Shown here one piece after another: positions 49,397 through 57,825 of a stretch of DNA of 64,000 nucleotides. The notes beneath the pieces were generated by a model. The model was not told the origin of the DNA and ran no database searches. It worked only from the letters and a program-made list of their open reading frames with translations. Source of the stretch: Bradyrhizobium sp. Tv2a-2. GTDB lineage: Bacteria > Pseudomonadota > Alphaproteobacteria > Rhizobiales > Xanthobacteraceae. The stretch spans positions 62,182 through 126,181 of the forward strand of contig NZ_AXAI01000009.1 of assembly GCF_000472425.1 (NCBI RefSeq), written 5' to 3'. The translations under genes and the position numbers were made by a program. The first letter of the stretch is position 1, and each line of letters starts with the position of its first letter.

Positions 49397-50545
49397 ATGA
49401 GACTGACAAGACGCGATTTCGCGGCCGGCCTCGCTGCCGGGATTGCTGCCCCCGCCATCATCGGAAGTGCGCGAGCGGAAGGCGCCGCCACGATCAAACT
49501 CGGCATGTGCGCGCCGGTGACGGGACCAGCGGCGGAATCCGGCCGGTATGCCATTCAGGGCGCCAAGCTCGCGCTCGAGGCCGTCAACAAGGCCGGCGGT
49601 ATTCTGGGCAAGCAGGCCGAGCTCGTGATCGAGGACGATCAGACCACCAATCCCGGCATCGTGCTGGCCTTCTCCAAGCTCGCCGCGCAATCCGACATCG
49701 TCGCGTTCCTCGGCTCGATCCGTTCCACGCAGGTGCACGCGATGGCGCCCGACGTGCTCAAGCTCGGCAAGCCCGTGATGATCGGCGGCACCGATCCCAA
49801 TCTGACACACATGGGCAATCAGTGGCTATTCCGCTTCCGCCCGAACGACAGCTATTCGGGTCGCGTCATCGCCGAATATGGCGTGAACACGCTCGGCAAG
49901 AAGAAGTGGGCGGTGCTGCACTCGACCGACGCCTTCGGCACCGCCGGCGGCAAGGCGCTGACCGAGGCGCTCACCAAGCTCGGCAGCGCGCCCGTGCTCG
50001 ATCAGGGCTATGCCAACCAGAGCCAGGACTTCACGCCGGTCGTGCTCGCGATCAAGCAGTCCGGTGCCGACATTCTCGGCTCCTACTTCACGTTCGAGAA
50101 CGACCTCGGCATATTCGCCCGCCAGCTGCGCCAGCTCGGCGTCAACATTCCCTGGGTCGGCTCGCCCTCGATCGTCAACATCACCGCGCTGAAGCTTGCG
50201 GGCCCGGCGCTCTACAACACGTTCGGCGTCGCCGATTATGCGGAGGATTCGTCCGATGCATCCAAGACGTTCGGCAAGGCCTATCGCGACCTGGTCAAGG
50301 TCGCGCCCGATAACCAGAGCTCCTGGACCTTTGACGCAGTGACCGTGCTGTCGGCTGCGATCAACAAGGCCGGCTCTACCGATCCGGTAAAAATCCGGGA
50401 GGCGATTCTGGCTACCAAGAAGTTCCCAGGCGCCGAGGGCGAGTATAATTTCGACCAGAACGGTGACGGCCTGCACGGCTACAACATCGTGAAGAACGAC
50501 AAGGGCACAATCGCCTTCGACAAACATATCGAGTTCACCGACTAA
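49397..50545 (+). CDS. ABC transporter substrate-binding protein with Tat-type signal
   Basis: 382-residue HAAT-family periplasmic receptor. MRLTRRDFAAGLAAGIAAP carries the TRRDF twin-arginine motif, so export may use Tat instead of Sec, with cleavage near ARAEG. The mature start IKLGMCAPVTGPAAESG and QAELVIEDDQTTNPGI fit Peripla_BP_6. GGAGGA stands just before the ATG. It opens an operon with a permease, a fused permease-ATPase and a second ATPase, followed by dehydrogenase, aldolase and dehydratase genes, so the ligand is likely a hydroxy acid or sugar acid. Confidence 0.92.
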   Translation: MRLTRRDFAAGLAAGIAAPAIIGSARAEGAATIKLGMCAPVTGPAAESGRYAIQGAKLALEAVNKAGGILGKQAELVIEDDQTTNPGIVLAFSKLAAQSDIVAFLGSIRSTQVHAMAPDVLKLGKPVMIGGTDPNLTHMGNQWLFRFRPNDSYSGRVIAEYGVNTLGKKKWAVLHSTDAFGTAGGKALTEALTKLGSAPVLDQGYANQSQDFTPVVLAIKQSGADILGSYFTFENDLGIFARQLRQLGVNIPWVGSPSIVNITALKLAGPALYNTFGVADYAEDSSDASKTFGKAYRDLVKVAPDNQSSWTFDAVTVLSAAINKAGSTDPVKIREAILATKKFPGAEGEYNFDQNGDGLHGYNIVKNDKGTIAFDKHIEFTD

Positions 50546-50631
50546 GTCCCGCTTTGCGGCCTCTCCTGTTATCCCGGGGGAGGCCGCAACTGCGCCGGCG
50601 ACAGTAACGGATGATCTAACTCGGACTCCTC

Positions 50632-51507
50632 ATGGATCTTGTCCTGCAACTCCTGTTCACCGGGATCGGCATCGGTGCCGTCTACGCCCTGGTGGCACTC
50701 GGTTTCGTCCTCATCTTCCGCGCCACCAATGTGGTGAACTTCGCGCAAGGCGAGTTCTCGATGGTGGCAGCGTACCTGATGGTGGTGTTCGCGGTCGATC
50801 TCGGCTGGCCCTATTGGCTGTCGTTCCTGATCGCGCTCGCCGGCATGGCGCTCTTGGGTGTCGTCTTCAATCTCGGCGTCTATTATCCGCTGCGTCACCG
50901 CAGTTTTCTGCCAGTGATCATCGCGACCATCGGTGCCTCGATCCTGCTCGCCAATTCCGTGCTCGCGATCTACGGCCCGCAGCCGCAGGTGCTGCAGGGA
51001 TGGTTCGAGACTCCTGGCATCCAGCTCGGCCCGGTCTATCTTGACAGCCAGTATCTCCTGATCATCGCGGTGACGATCGCGCTCGTCATCTTCAACTACT
51101 GGTTCTTCGAGCATACGCTGCTCGGCAAGAAGCTGCAGGCGACTTCGCAGGATAAGGAGATGGCGTCGCTGCTCGGCATCTCCGTCTCCACCATGATCAT
51201 GATCACCTTCATCTATTCCGCGGTGCTTGGCGGGCTCGCCGGCATCCTGGTGGCGCCGGTGCTGTTCGTCTCGATCCAGATGGGCTCGACGATTGCGCTG
51301 AAGGCGTTTGCCGCGACCATCATCGGCGGTTTCGGCGACGTGGCGGGCGCCATCATCGGCGGGCTCGCGCTCGGCGTCATAGAGACCTTTGGCGCCGCCT
51401 ATATCTCCGTTCCCTACAAGGACGGTTTTGCGTTTCTGGTGCTGGTGGCGTTCCTGATCTTCCGGCCGCAAGGCATCTTTGGCGAACGCGTGGCGGAAAA
51501 AGCATGA
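50632..51507 (+). CDS. ABC transporter permease, LivH-like
   Basis: 291-residue inner-membrane permease with eight or so hydrophobic segments; N-terminal GIGIGAVYALVALGFVLIFR and NVVNFAQGEFSMVAAY are LivH hallmarks. Its stop overlaps the start of the next gene (ATGA at 51504-51507). Confidence 0.93.
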   Translation: MDLVLQLLFTGIGIGAVYALVALGFVLIFRATNVVNFAQGEFSMVAAYLMVVFAVDLGWPYWLSFLIALAGMALLGVVFNLGVYYPLRHRSFLPVIIATIGASILLANSVLAIYGPQPQVLQGWFETPGIQLGPVYLDSQYLLIIAVTIALVIFNYWFFEHTLLGKKLQATSQDKEMASLLGISVSTMIMITFIYSAVLGGLAGILVAPVLFVSIQMGSTIALKAFAATIIGGFGDVAGAIIGGLALGVIETFGAAYISVPYKDGFAFLVLVAFLIFRPQGIFGERVAEKA

Positions 51508-53285
51508 GCGTGGGAAGCGAGAACATGACCGCTCAAGCGCCTGCCATCCGCAGCAAGCCGCTTATCCTGCGGCATCTGCCGTATTTCATGGCTGCTGCCG
51601 TGCTGGTCGCGCTCGCCGCCGGCATGCGGTTCGACGGCTACATCCTCAACATCCTGATGCAGGCGACGACCTTCTCGATCGCCGTATTCGGGCTCTCGGT
51701 CGTGCTCGGCCTGTGCGGACAGATCAATCTGGCGCAGGCCGCGTTCTTCGGCTTCGGCGCCTATGCCATGGCGATCGGCACGGCCGATCTGCATATGAGC
51801 TACTGGCTGTGCCTGGTCGCAGGTTGCCTCGTGGCGCTCGTCGCCGGTGCTTTCCTCGGCATGTCGACCTTGCGGCTCGGCGGGCACTACCTTGCCATGG
51901 TGACGATCTCGTTCCAGCAGATCGTGACGCTGGTGATGATCAACGCCATCTGGCTCACGCACGGGCCCGATGGCGTCTCCAATATCGGCCGTCCGCAGCT
52001 GTTTTCCAATTCGCAAAGCTATCTCGCGTTTTGCGTCGCGGTGCTCGCGATAGTCGGCTATCTGGTCTGGCACTTGCCTGACACCAAGCTCGGCCGCGCC
52101 ATGCGCGCGGTGCGTGACAATGAGCTTGCGGCTGGCGTCAACGGCATCGACGTGTTCCGCACCAAGATCGCGGCCTTTGGCATTTGCGCTGTGCTCGGCG
52201 GTCTGGCGGGCGGGCTGTTCGCGGGCGGCTTTGCCTATATCAGCCCCGACCAGTTCGCCTTCTCCGATTCCATCGTGTTCCTGACCATGGCGCTGCTCGG
52301 CGGCGTGGCCTCGCCAATCGGCTCGGCGATCGGCACGGGGCTGTTGATCCTGATCCCGGAATGGCTGCGTTTTCTGAAGAGCGTGCCCGGCCTTTATCTC
52401 GCGATTTACGGCCTGTTCGTGATCCTGATCATCCGCTTCATGCCCGACGGCATCTGGGGCTTTGTCGCCGGCGCCTTCGAGCGCTGGCGGGCGAAGACGC
52501 AGGCGCCGCCTGCGAAGCGGGCCCTGGTGCTGAAGCCCGCCACCACCGGCGGCGACATCGTGCTCGAAGTGCGCGGGCTCTCCAAACATTTCGGCGGCCT
52601 GAAAGCGGTCGATGGTGTCGATATCGCGGTGAGGCGCGGCGGCGTGCATGCGCTGATCGGGCCGAACGGCTCCGGCAAGACCACGACGCTGAACGTGCTA
52701 TCCGGCCTCTACAAGGCGACGTCCGGCGTCATCCTGCTCGACGGTACCGACATCACCAACATGCCGCCGCACCGGCGCACCGCGGCCGGCCTGGGGCGTA
52801 CCTTCCAGAACATCCGCCTGTTCCGCTCCATGACTGCGCTCGAGAATGTCGAGATCGGCGCCGAGCGGCCCGGCAACAAGATGATCGGGCAGGGCGGCGC
52901 GGCATCGCTCACCGAGCGCGCCATGGAGGCCTTGACCTTCGTCGGGCTCGGCCATCGCGCCAACGAGGTGATCACGAGCTTCTCCTATGGTCACCAGCGT
53001 CTGATCGAGATCGCCCGCGCACTCGCCGGCAATCCGACACTGCTCCTGCTCGACGAGCCCGCCGCCGGGTTGAACTCGACCGAGAAGCTCGAGCTGCATG
53101 AGCTCTTGAAGCGCATCGCAGCGCAGGGGCTGACCATCCTGATCATCGATCACGACATGACGCTGGTCTCGGAAGCCGCCCAACACATCACCGTGCTCAA
53201 TTTCGGCCGCCGCATCGCGGACGGCGAGTCAGTGGCCGTGCTGCGTCATCCCGACGTCGTCTCGGCCTATCTCGGAAGCGAATAA
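51504..53285 (+). CDS. Fused ABC permease-ATPase (LivM-LivG)
   Basis: 593 residues combining a LivM-type permease (about 25-325; GLCGQINLAQAAFFGFGAY, MRAVRDNELAAGVNGIDV) and a LivG-type ATPase (about 345-593). ATPase motifs: Walker A GPNGSGKTTTLNVLSG, LGRTFQNIRLFRSMTAL, signature SFSYGHQRLIEIARAL, Walker B LLLLDEPAAGLNS and switch His in IIDHDM. A continuous frame through the linker (AKTQAPPAKRALVLKP) shows a real fusion, not a missed stop. The LivF gene starts in the stop codon. Confidence 0.93.
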   Translation: MSVGSENMTAQAPAIRSKPLILRHLPYFMAAAVLVALAAGMRFDGYILNILMQATTFSIAVFGLSVVLGLCGQINLAQAAFFGFGAYAMAIGTADLHMSYWLCLVAGCLVALVAGAFLGMSTLRLGGHYLAMVTISFQQIVTLVMINAIWLTHGPDGVSNIGRPQLFSNSQSYLAFCVAVLAIVGYLVWHLPDTKLGRAMRAVRDNELAAGVNGIDVFRTKIAAFGICAVLGGLAGGLFAGGFAYISPDQFAFSDSIVFLTMALLGGVASPIGSAIGTGLLILIPEWLRFLKSVPGLYLAIYGLFVILIIRFMPDGIWGFVAGAFERWRAKTQAPPAKRALVLKPATTGGDIVLEVRGLSKHFGGLKAVDGVDIAVRRGGVHALIGPNGSGKTTTLNVLSGLYKATSGVILLDGTDITNMPPHRRTAAGLGRTFQNIRLFRSMTALENVEIGAERPGNKMIGQGGAASLTERAMEALTFVGLGHRANEVITSFSYGHQRLIEIARALAGNPTLLLLDEPAAGLNSTEKLELHELLKRIAAQGLTILIIDHDMTLVSEAAQHITVLNFGRRIADGESVAVLRHPDVVSAYLGSE

Positions 53286-54013
53286 TGGCTCTGCTCGAAA
53301 TCCGCGATCTCGTGGTCCGCTACGGTGAAATCGAAGCGCTGCGCGGCATCTCGCTTCAAGTCGAGCAGGGCAAGGTGGTGACGCTGCTGGGCGCCAACGG
53401 CGCGGGCAAATCGACCACGCTGCGCGCGATCTCGGGGCTGGAGAAGCCGGCCTCAGGCGACATCCTGTTCGACGGCAAATCGATTGCAGGGCAGGGGCCG
53501 GAGGCGATCGTGCGGCTCGGCATCGCTCATGTGCCGGAAGGGCGGCGGGTGTTTCCCGGCCTGACGGTGAAAGAGAATATCATGTTGGGGGCCTCCAATC
53601 GCCGGGTCTCGAGCCGGGAGATCTCGCGCGAGGCGGACGCGATGTTCGACCTGTTTCCGGACATTCGCACCTTTGCCAACACGCTGGGCTGGACGCTATC
53701 CGGCGGGCAGCTGCAGATGGTTGCGGTCGCGCGCGGGCTGATGGCAAAGCCACGCCTGTTGCTGCTCGACGAGCCGTCGCTGGGACTTGCGCCCGTCATC
53801 GTGCAGGCGGTGTTCCGCATCATTTCCCAGATCCGCCAGACCACCACCGTCTTGCTTGTCGAGCAGAATGCGCGCATGGGACTGTCGGTCGCCGATTTCG
53901 GCTATGTGCTGGAAACCGGCCGCATCGTGCTCGGCGGCAAGCCTGATGAATTGTGGGGCAACGAAGCCATCCGCGCCGCCTATCTCGGCGGCCATGCCAA
54001 AGCCACTGCCTGA
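53285..54013 (+). CDS. ABC transporter ATPase, LivF-like
   Basis: 242-residue ATPase with Walker A GANGAGKSTTLRAISG, signature LSGGQLQMVAVARGL and Walker B LLLLDEPSLGLAP. The ATG overlaps the TAA stop region of the fused gene by one base (TAATG). It completes the transporter; the dehydrogenase gene follows after 15 bp. Confidence 0.94.
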   Translation: MALLEIRDLVVRYGEIEALRGISLQVEQGKVVTLLGANGAGKSTTLRAISGLEKPASGDILFDGKSIAGQGPEAIVRLGIAHVPEGRRVFPGLTVKENIMLGASNRRVSSREISREADAMFDLFPDIRTFANTLGWTLSGGQLQMVAVARGLMAKPRLLLLDEPSLGLAPVIVQAVFRIISQIRQTTTVLLVEQNARMGLSVADFGYVLETGRIVLGGKPDELWGNEAIRAAYLGGHAKATA

Positions 54014-54028
54014 GAGGACGAAAGACTG

Positions 54029-55114
54029 ATGGTCACAATCAAGGTGGACAATCTCATCGATTTCGTCGCTGATGTCTTCGGTCACGCCGAGTCCTCGGCC
54101 GAAGAGGCCCGCCGCATCGCGACCTACCTGACGACAGCCAACCTCACCGGCCATGACAGCCATGGCGTGATCCGCGTTCCCGTGTATATCCGCTGGAAGA
54201 AGACCGGCAATGTCGTGCCGAACCAGACCGCGGAGGTCGTGGTCGATACGCCCTCGCTTGCGGTGGTGGATGGCAAGTTCGGCTATGGCCAGACGGTAAC
54301 GCCGGTGGCGGTGAAGCTCGGCATCGAGAAATGCAAGAAAGCGGGGCTCGCTGCTGTGGCGCTCCGCAACGCCGGCCATATCGGCCGTGTCGGCGACTGG
54401 GCCGAGATGGCGGCAGCAGAAGGTCTGGTCTCGGTGCATTTTGTCAATGCTGCCGGCTCGCTGCTGGTCGCGCCGTTCGGCGGCGTCGAGAAGCGTCTGT
54501 CGACAGCGCCATACTGCGTCGGCATCCCGCGCGAGGGGCAGGACCCGATCGTGCTCGACTTCGCGACCTCGATTGTCGCGGAAGGCAAGTGCCTGGTCGC
54601 GAGCCGTGGCGGCAAGAAACTGCCCAAGGGCGCGCTGATCGACGCCGACGGTACCTTGAGCGAAGATCCGCATGTACTCTATGGCCCCTACACACCGGAC
54701 GGACCGCGCGACCACACCAAGGGAACCGGTGCGATCCGCGCTTTCGGCGAGCACAAGGGCTCAGGCCTTGCCTTCATCTGCGAACTGCTCGGCGGGGCGC
54801 TCACCGGGACCGGCGCGACCGCGCCCAACCGGCAATTCGCCAATGGCATGCTCGCCTTCTACATCGACCCCAAGGTGGTCGATCCCGCCAATTTCTTCGA
54901 CGGTGAAATCGCCCGCTACAGCAATTTCATCCGGGAGACCAAACCGGTCGCCGGCGTCGATCAGGTTCTGATCCCCGGCGATCCCGAACGCATGACGCGC
55001 GCAGAGCGCACCAAAAACGGCATCCCCTTGCCTGACGATACCTGGGCGGCGATAGTGAACACCGCGCGCGAGGTGGGCGTAAGCGAAGTCAGCATCCAGC
55101 GGGCCACGGCTTAA
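54029..55114 (+). CDS. Ldh-family NAD(P)-dependent dehydrogenase (malate/lactate/ureidoglycolate type)
   Basis: 361-residue member of the Ldh2/MDH2 family, distinct from Rossmann lactate dehydrogenases. TGHDSHGVIRVPVY holds the catalytic His, RNAGHIGRVGDWAEMA the second His block and IVLDFATSIVAEGK the cofactor region; FGEHKGSGLAFICELLGGAL is the conserved C-terminal helix. Expected to oxidise a 2-hydroxy acid or reduce its oxo form in the cytoplasm. Only 15 bp from the LivF-like gene, so co-transcribed with the transporter. Confidence 0.92.
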   Translation: MVTIKVDNLIDFVADVFGHAESSAEEARRIATYLTTANLTGHDSHGVIRVPVYIRWKKTGNVVPNQTAEVVVDTPSLAVVDGKFGYGQTVTPVAVKLGIEKCKKAGLAAVALRNAGHIGRVGDWAEMAAAEGLVSVHFVNAAGSLLVAPFGGVEKRLSTAPYCVGIPREGQDPIVLDFATSIVAEGKCLVASRGGKKLPKGALIDADGTLSEDPHVLYGPYTPDGPRDHTKGTGAIRAFGEHKGSGLAFICELLGGALTGTGATAPNRQFANGMLAFYIDPKVVDPANFFDGEIARYSNFIRETKPVAGVDQVLIPGDPERMTRAERTKNGIPLPDDTWAAIVNTAREVGVSEVSIQRATA

Positions 55115-55123
55115 TAAGGGCAT

Positions 55124-55205
55124 CGTCATTGCGAGCGCAGCGAAGCAATCCAGGACCGCCCGCGAGACTCTGGATTGCTTCGTCGGTTCGCTCCTCGCAA
55201 TGACG
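55124..55205. repeat. Palindromic intergenic repeat, family C
   Basis: CGTCATTGCGAG (55124-55135) and CTCGCAATGACG (55194-55205) are perfect inverted ends; internal GCGAAGCAATCCAG and CTGGATTGCTTCG also pair. A common Rhizobiales/Bradyrhizobium-type element lying between dehydrogenase and aldolase genes of the operon. Confidence 0.85.
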
Positions 55206-55237
55206 GCGGATACGGGCAGAAAAGGAAGGAACGCAAA

Positions 55238-56017
55238 GTGGCAAATAACAAGGTCAAGCAAATCTGGGCGTCCGGCAAAGCGGTGGTGAATGCGTGGCTG
55301 GCGATTCCCTCCGGCTTCTCTGCCGAGATGGTCGCGCAATGCGGCTTCGACAGCGTCACCGTCGACATGCAACATGGCGTGCAGGACTACCTGTCCATGG
55401 TGCAGTGCTTCCAGGCGATGGACAAGCATCCGGTCACGCCGATGGTGCGCGTGCCCTGGAACGAGCCCGGCGTCATCGGCAAGGTGCTCGACGGCGGCGC
55501 CTATGGGGTGATCTGCCCGATGGTCAACACCCCGCAGGAGGCGAAGAACCTCGTTTCCTACGCTAAATATCCGCCGCAGGGCGTCCGCTCCAACGGCCCG
55601 ATCCGCGCCGGCATGTACGGCACTGCGGGCTCCTACCAGAAGACCGCCAATGACGAGATCGTGCTGCTGCCGATGATGGAGACCAAGACCGCGGTCGAGA
55701 ACATGGAAGCCATCCTCGACGTGCAGGGCATCGACGGCGTCTATATCGGCCCGTCCGATCTCGGCTTCTCCTACGGCCTCGAGCCGAAGCTCGACCGGAG
55801 CGAGCCCGAGATTCTCAAGATCTACGAAAAGATCATCAAGGAGTGCGACAAGCGCAAGCTCAACCCGGGCATCCATTGCTCGGGCGCCGAAGGCGCAGTG
55901 CGCGCGATCAACATGGGCTTCAAGCTGGTCACGCTGTCGAACGAAGTCGGGCTGATGGCCACCTACGCCAAGATGCAAGTGAATCAGACTCGCAAGGATT
56001 CAGCCGGCAAGGCCTGA
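55238..56017 (+). CDS. HpcH/HpaI aldolase family protein
   Basis: 259-residue class II pyruvate aldolase. A GTG start at 55238 with AAGGAAGGA upstream is preferred; the longer frame runs into the palindromic repeat. Features: SVTVDMQHGVQDY, PMVRVPWNEPG, GAYGVICPMVNTP, the metal-ligand Glu in LLPMMETKTAVEN and GIDGVYIGPSDLGFSYG. It cleaves a 4-hydroxy-2-oxo acid to pyruvate plus an aldehyde. With the GarD/UxaA-type dehydratase downstream it suggests sugar-acid breakdown (GarL/RhmA type). It could alternatively serve as the missing HpaI of the homoprotocatechuate pathway 7 kb upstream. Confidence 0.92.
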   Translation: MANNKVKQIWASGKAVVNAWLAIPSGFSAEMVAQCGFDSVTVDMQHGVQDYLSMVQCFQAMDKHPVTPMVRVPWNEPGVIGKVLDGGAYGVICPMVNTPQEAKNLVSYAKYPPQGVRSNGPIRAGMYGTAGSYQKTANDEIVLLPMMETKTAVENMEAILDVQGIDGVYIGPSDLGFSYGLEPKLDRSEPEILKIYEKIIKECDKRKLNPGIHCSGAEGAVRAINMGFKLVTLSNEVGLMATYAKMQVNQTRKDSAGKA

Positions 56018-56039
56018 TCCACGCGAGCGACGCTCTAAC

Positions 56040-56143
56040 CCTCATGCTGAGGAGGCCCGAAGGGCCGTCTCGAAGCACGAGGTCCCCGCGGCATCCGCGG
56101 TCATCCTTCGAGACGCCGCGCAAGCGCGGCTCCTCAGGATGAG
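56040..56143. repeat. Palindromic intergenic repeat, family B copy 2
   Basis: CCTCATGCTGAGGAGGCCC at the left and GCGGCTCCTCAGGATGAG at the right, with CGTCTCGAAGCACGAGG and TCATCCTTCGAGACG as internal inverted parts. Same family as 8313-8417. Confidence 0.8.
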
Positions 56144-56183
56144 GTACGAGGATGCTGCGGCATCTTTACAGGGAGACACCACC

Positions 56184-57707
56184 ATGACCCCGGCACCCGT
56201 CATCCGCCTGCATCCTGACGACAGCGTCCTGATCGCACGCGCGAGCCTGCCGCCGGGGATGGTTGTCGCCGATGGCGTCACTACGGCGGAACGGATTCCT
56301 GCCGGCCACAAGGTCGCGATCAAGCCGATCGCGTCGGGTGAGCCGATCCGCCGCTACGGCCAGATCATCGGCTTCGCGCTCGTCCCGATCGCACCCGGCC
56401 AGCATGTCCACACCCAGAATTGCGGCATGGGCGATTTCGCCAAGGACTATGCCTATGGTGTCGACGTCAAGCCCACGCCGAATTTCGATTTGCCCGCGAC
56501 CTTCGACGGCATCCGCCGCCCCGACGGGCGCGTCGCCACCCGCAACTATATCGGCATCCTCACCTCGGTGAATTGCAGCGCCCATGTCGCGGGCCTCGTC
56601 GCCGACGTCTTCAAGAAGAATCCCTTCACCGGCGAAAATCCTCTCGCCGACTTTCCCAATGTCGACGGCGTGGTCGCGCTCACCCACAAGACCGGCTGCG
56701 GCATGACCCAGGACGAGCCGCTGGCGCTGCTCCGTCGCACGCTCGGCGGTTATGCGCGTCACGTCAATTTCTCCGCGGTCGTCGTGCTGGGCCTGGGTTG
56801 CGAGGTGAACCAGATCGGCGGCTTGATGCAGGAGCAGAAGCTCGCCGGCCGCCTCCGTGCCATGGACATCCAGGAAGTCGGCGGCACCCGCAAGACCGTC
56901 GAAGCCGGCGTCGCGTTCGTGAGGGAGGCGCTGATCGATGCGAACAAGGTCAAGCGCGAGGCGGTGCCGGCGAGTGAATTGACGGTGGCGTTGCAATGCG
57001 GCGGCTCCGACGGCTATTCCGGCGTCTCGGCGAATCCGGCACTGGGTGCGGCGAGCGATCTCATCGTGCGCCATGGCGGCACCGTGATCCTCTCGGAGAC
57101 ACCGGAGACCTACGGCGCCGAGCATCTGCTGACCCGTCGCGCCGTGAGCCGCGAGGTCGGCGAGAAGCTGGTGTCGCTGATGCGCTGGTGGGAGGAATAT
57201 ACCGAGCGCGAGGGCGCGGAGATGAACGCCAATCCGAGCCCCGGCAACAAGGCCGGCGGTCTCACCACGATTCTCGAAAAGTCGCTCGGCGCCATGGCCA
57301 AGGCCGGCAGCACCAATCTCGTCGACGTGCTGCACTACGCGGAAGCCGTCACCAAGAAGGGTTTCGTGTTCATGGATACGCCCGGCTACGACCCGGTTGC
57401 AGCGACGGGGCAGGTGGCCGGCGGCGCCAATCTCGTCTGTTTCACCACCGGACGCGGCAGCGTGTTCGGCTGCAAGCCCGCGCCATCGATCAAGCTCGCG
57501 ACCAACACCCCCATGTACAAGCGCATGGAAGACGACATGGACGTCAACTGCGGCACCATCCTCGACGGCGAGGAGACCGTGCAAGCCTGCGGCCAGCGCA
57601 TCTTCGACCTGATCCTGCAGACGGCGTCCGGCAAGCCGACCAAGAGCGAGAGTTTTGATTTCGGCGGTGCCGAGTTCGCCCCATGGGTGCTCGGCGCGAC
57701 GATGTAA
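56184..57707 (+). CDS. UxaA/GarD-family dehydratase (altronate or galactarate type)
   Basis: 507-residue sugar-acid dehydratase. The ATG at 56184 (MTPAPVIRLHPDDSV) has GGGAGA upstream. The N-terminal SAF domain (about 10-90) is followed by the catalytic C-terminal domain with RNYIGILTSVNCSAHVAG, LTHKTGCGM, LGLGCEVNQIG, LQCGGSDGYSGVSANPALG and VCFTTGRGSVFGCKPAPS. The Cys and His residues in these blocks ligate the metal. It forms a 2-oxo-3-deoxy acid that the upstream aldolase could split. Exact substrate (galactarate, altronate, related) cannot be told. Confidence 0.92.
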   Translation: MTPAPVIRLHPDDSVLIARASLPPGMVVADGVTTAERIPAGHKVAIKPIASGEPIRRYGQIIGFALVPIAPGQHVHTQNCGMGDFAKDYAYGVDVKPTPNFDLPATFDGIRRPDGRVATRNYIGILTSVNCSAHVAGLVADVFKKNPFTGENPLADFPNVDGVVALTHKTGCGMTQDEPLALLRRTLGGYARHVNFSAVVVLGLGCEVNQIGGLMQEQKLAGRLRAMDIQEVGGTRKTVEAGVAFVREALIDANKVKREAVPASELTVALQCGGSDGYSGVSANPALGAASDLIVRHGGTVILSETPETYGAEHLLTRRAVSREVGEKLVSLMRWWEEYTEREGAEMNANPSPGNKAGGLTTILEKSLGAMAKAGSTNLVDVLHYAEAVTKKGFVFMDTPGYDPVAATGQVAGGANLVCFTTGRGSVFGCKPAPSIKLATNTPMYKRMEDDMDVNCGTILDGEETVQACGQRIFDLILQTASGKPTKSESFDFGGAEFAPWVLGATM

Positions 57708-57825
57708 GCACCGGCTCCGAGCGGTATGCCGAATCACTGCACCGGCCTATACTTCGGCAGTATTCCGTGAATCGCCGCATCGGATGACCAGCGCTTCCCG
57801 GGAGCAATCCCCGGGGGGCCTCGAC

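Noticed and set aside
56166..57737. 523-codon ORF antisense to the UxaA/GarD-type gene
   Set aside because: Shadow frame rich in Arg/His/Asp, no motif.
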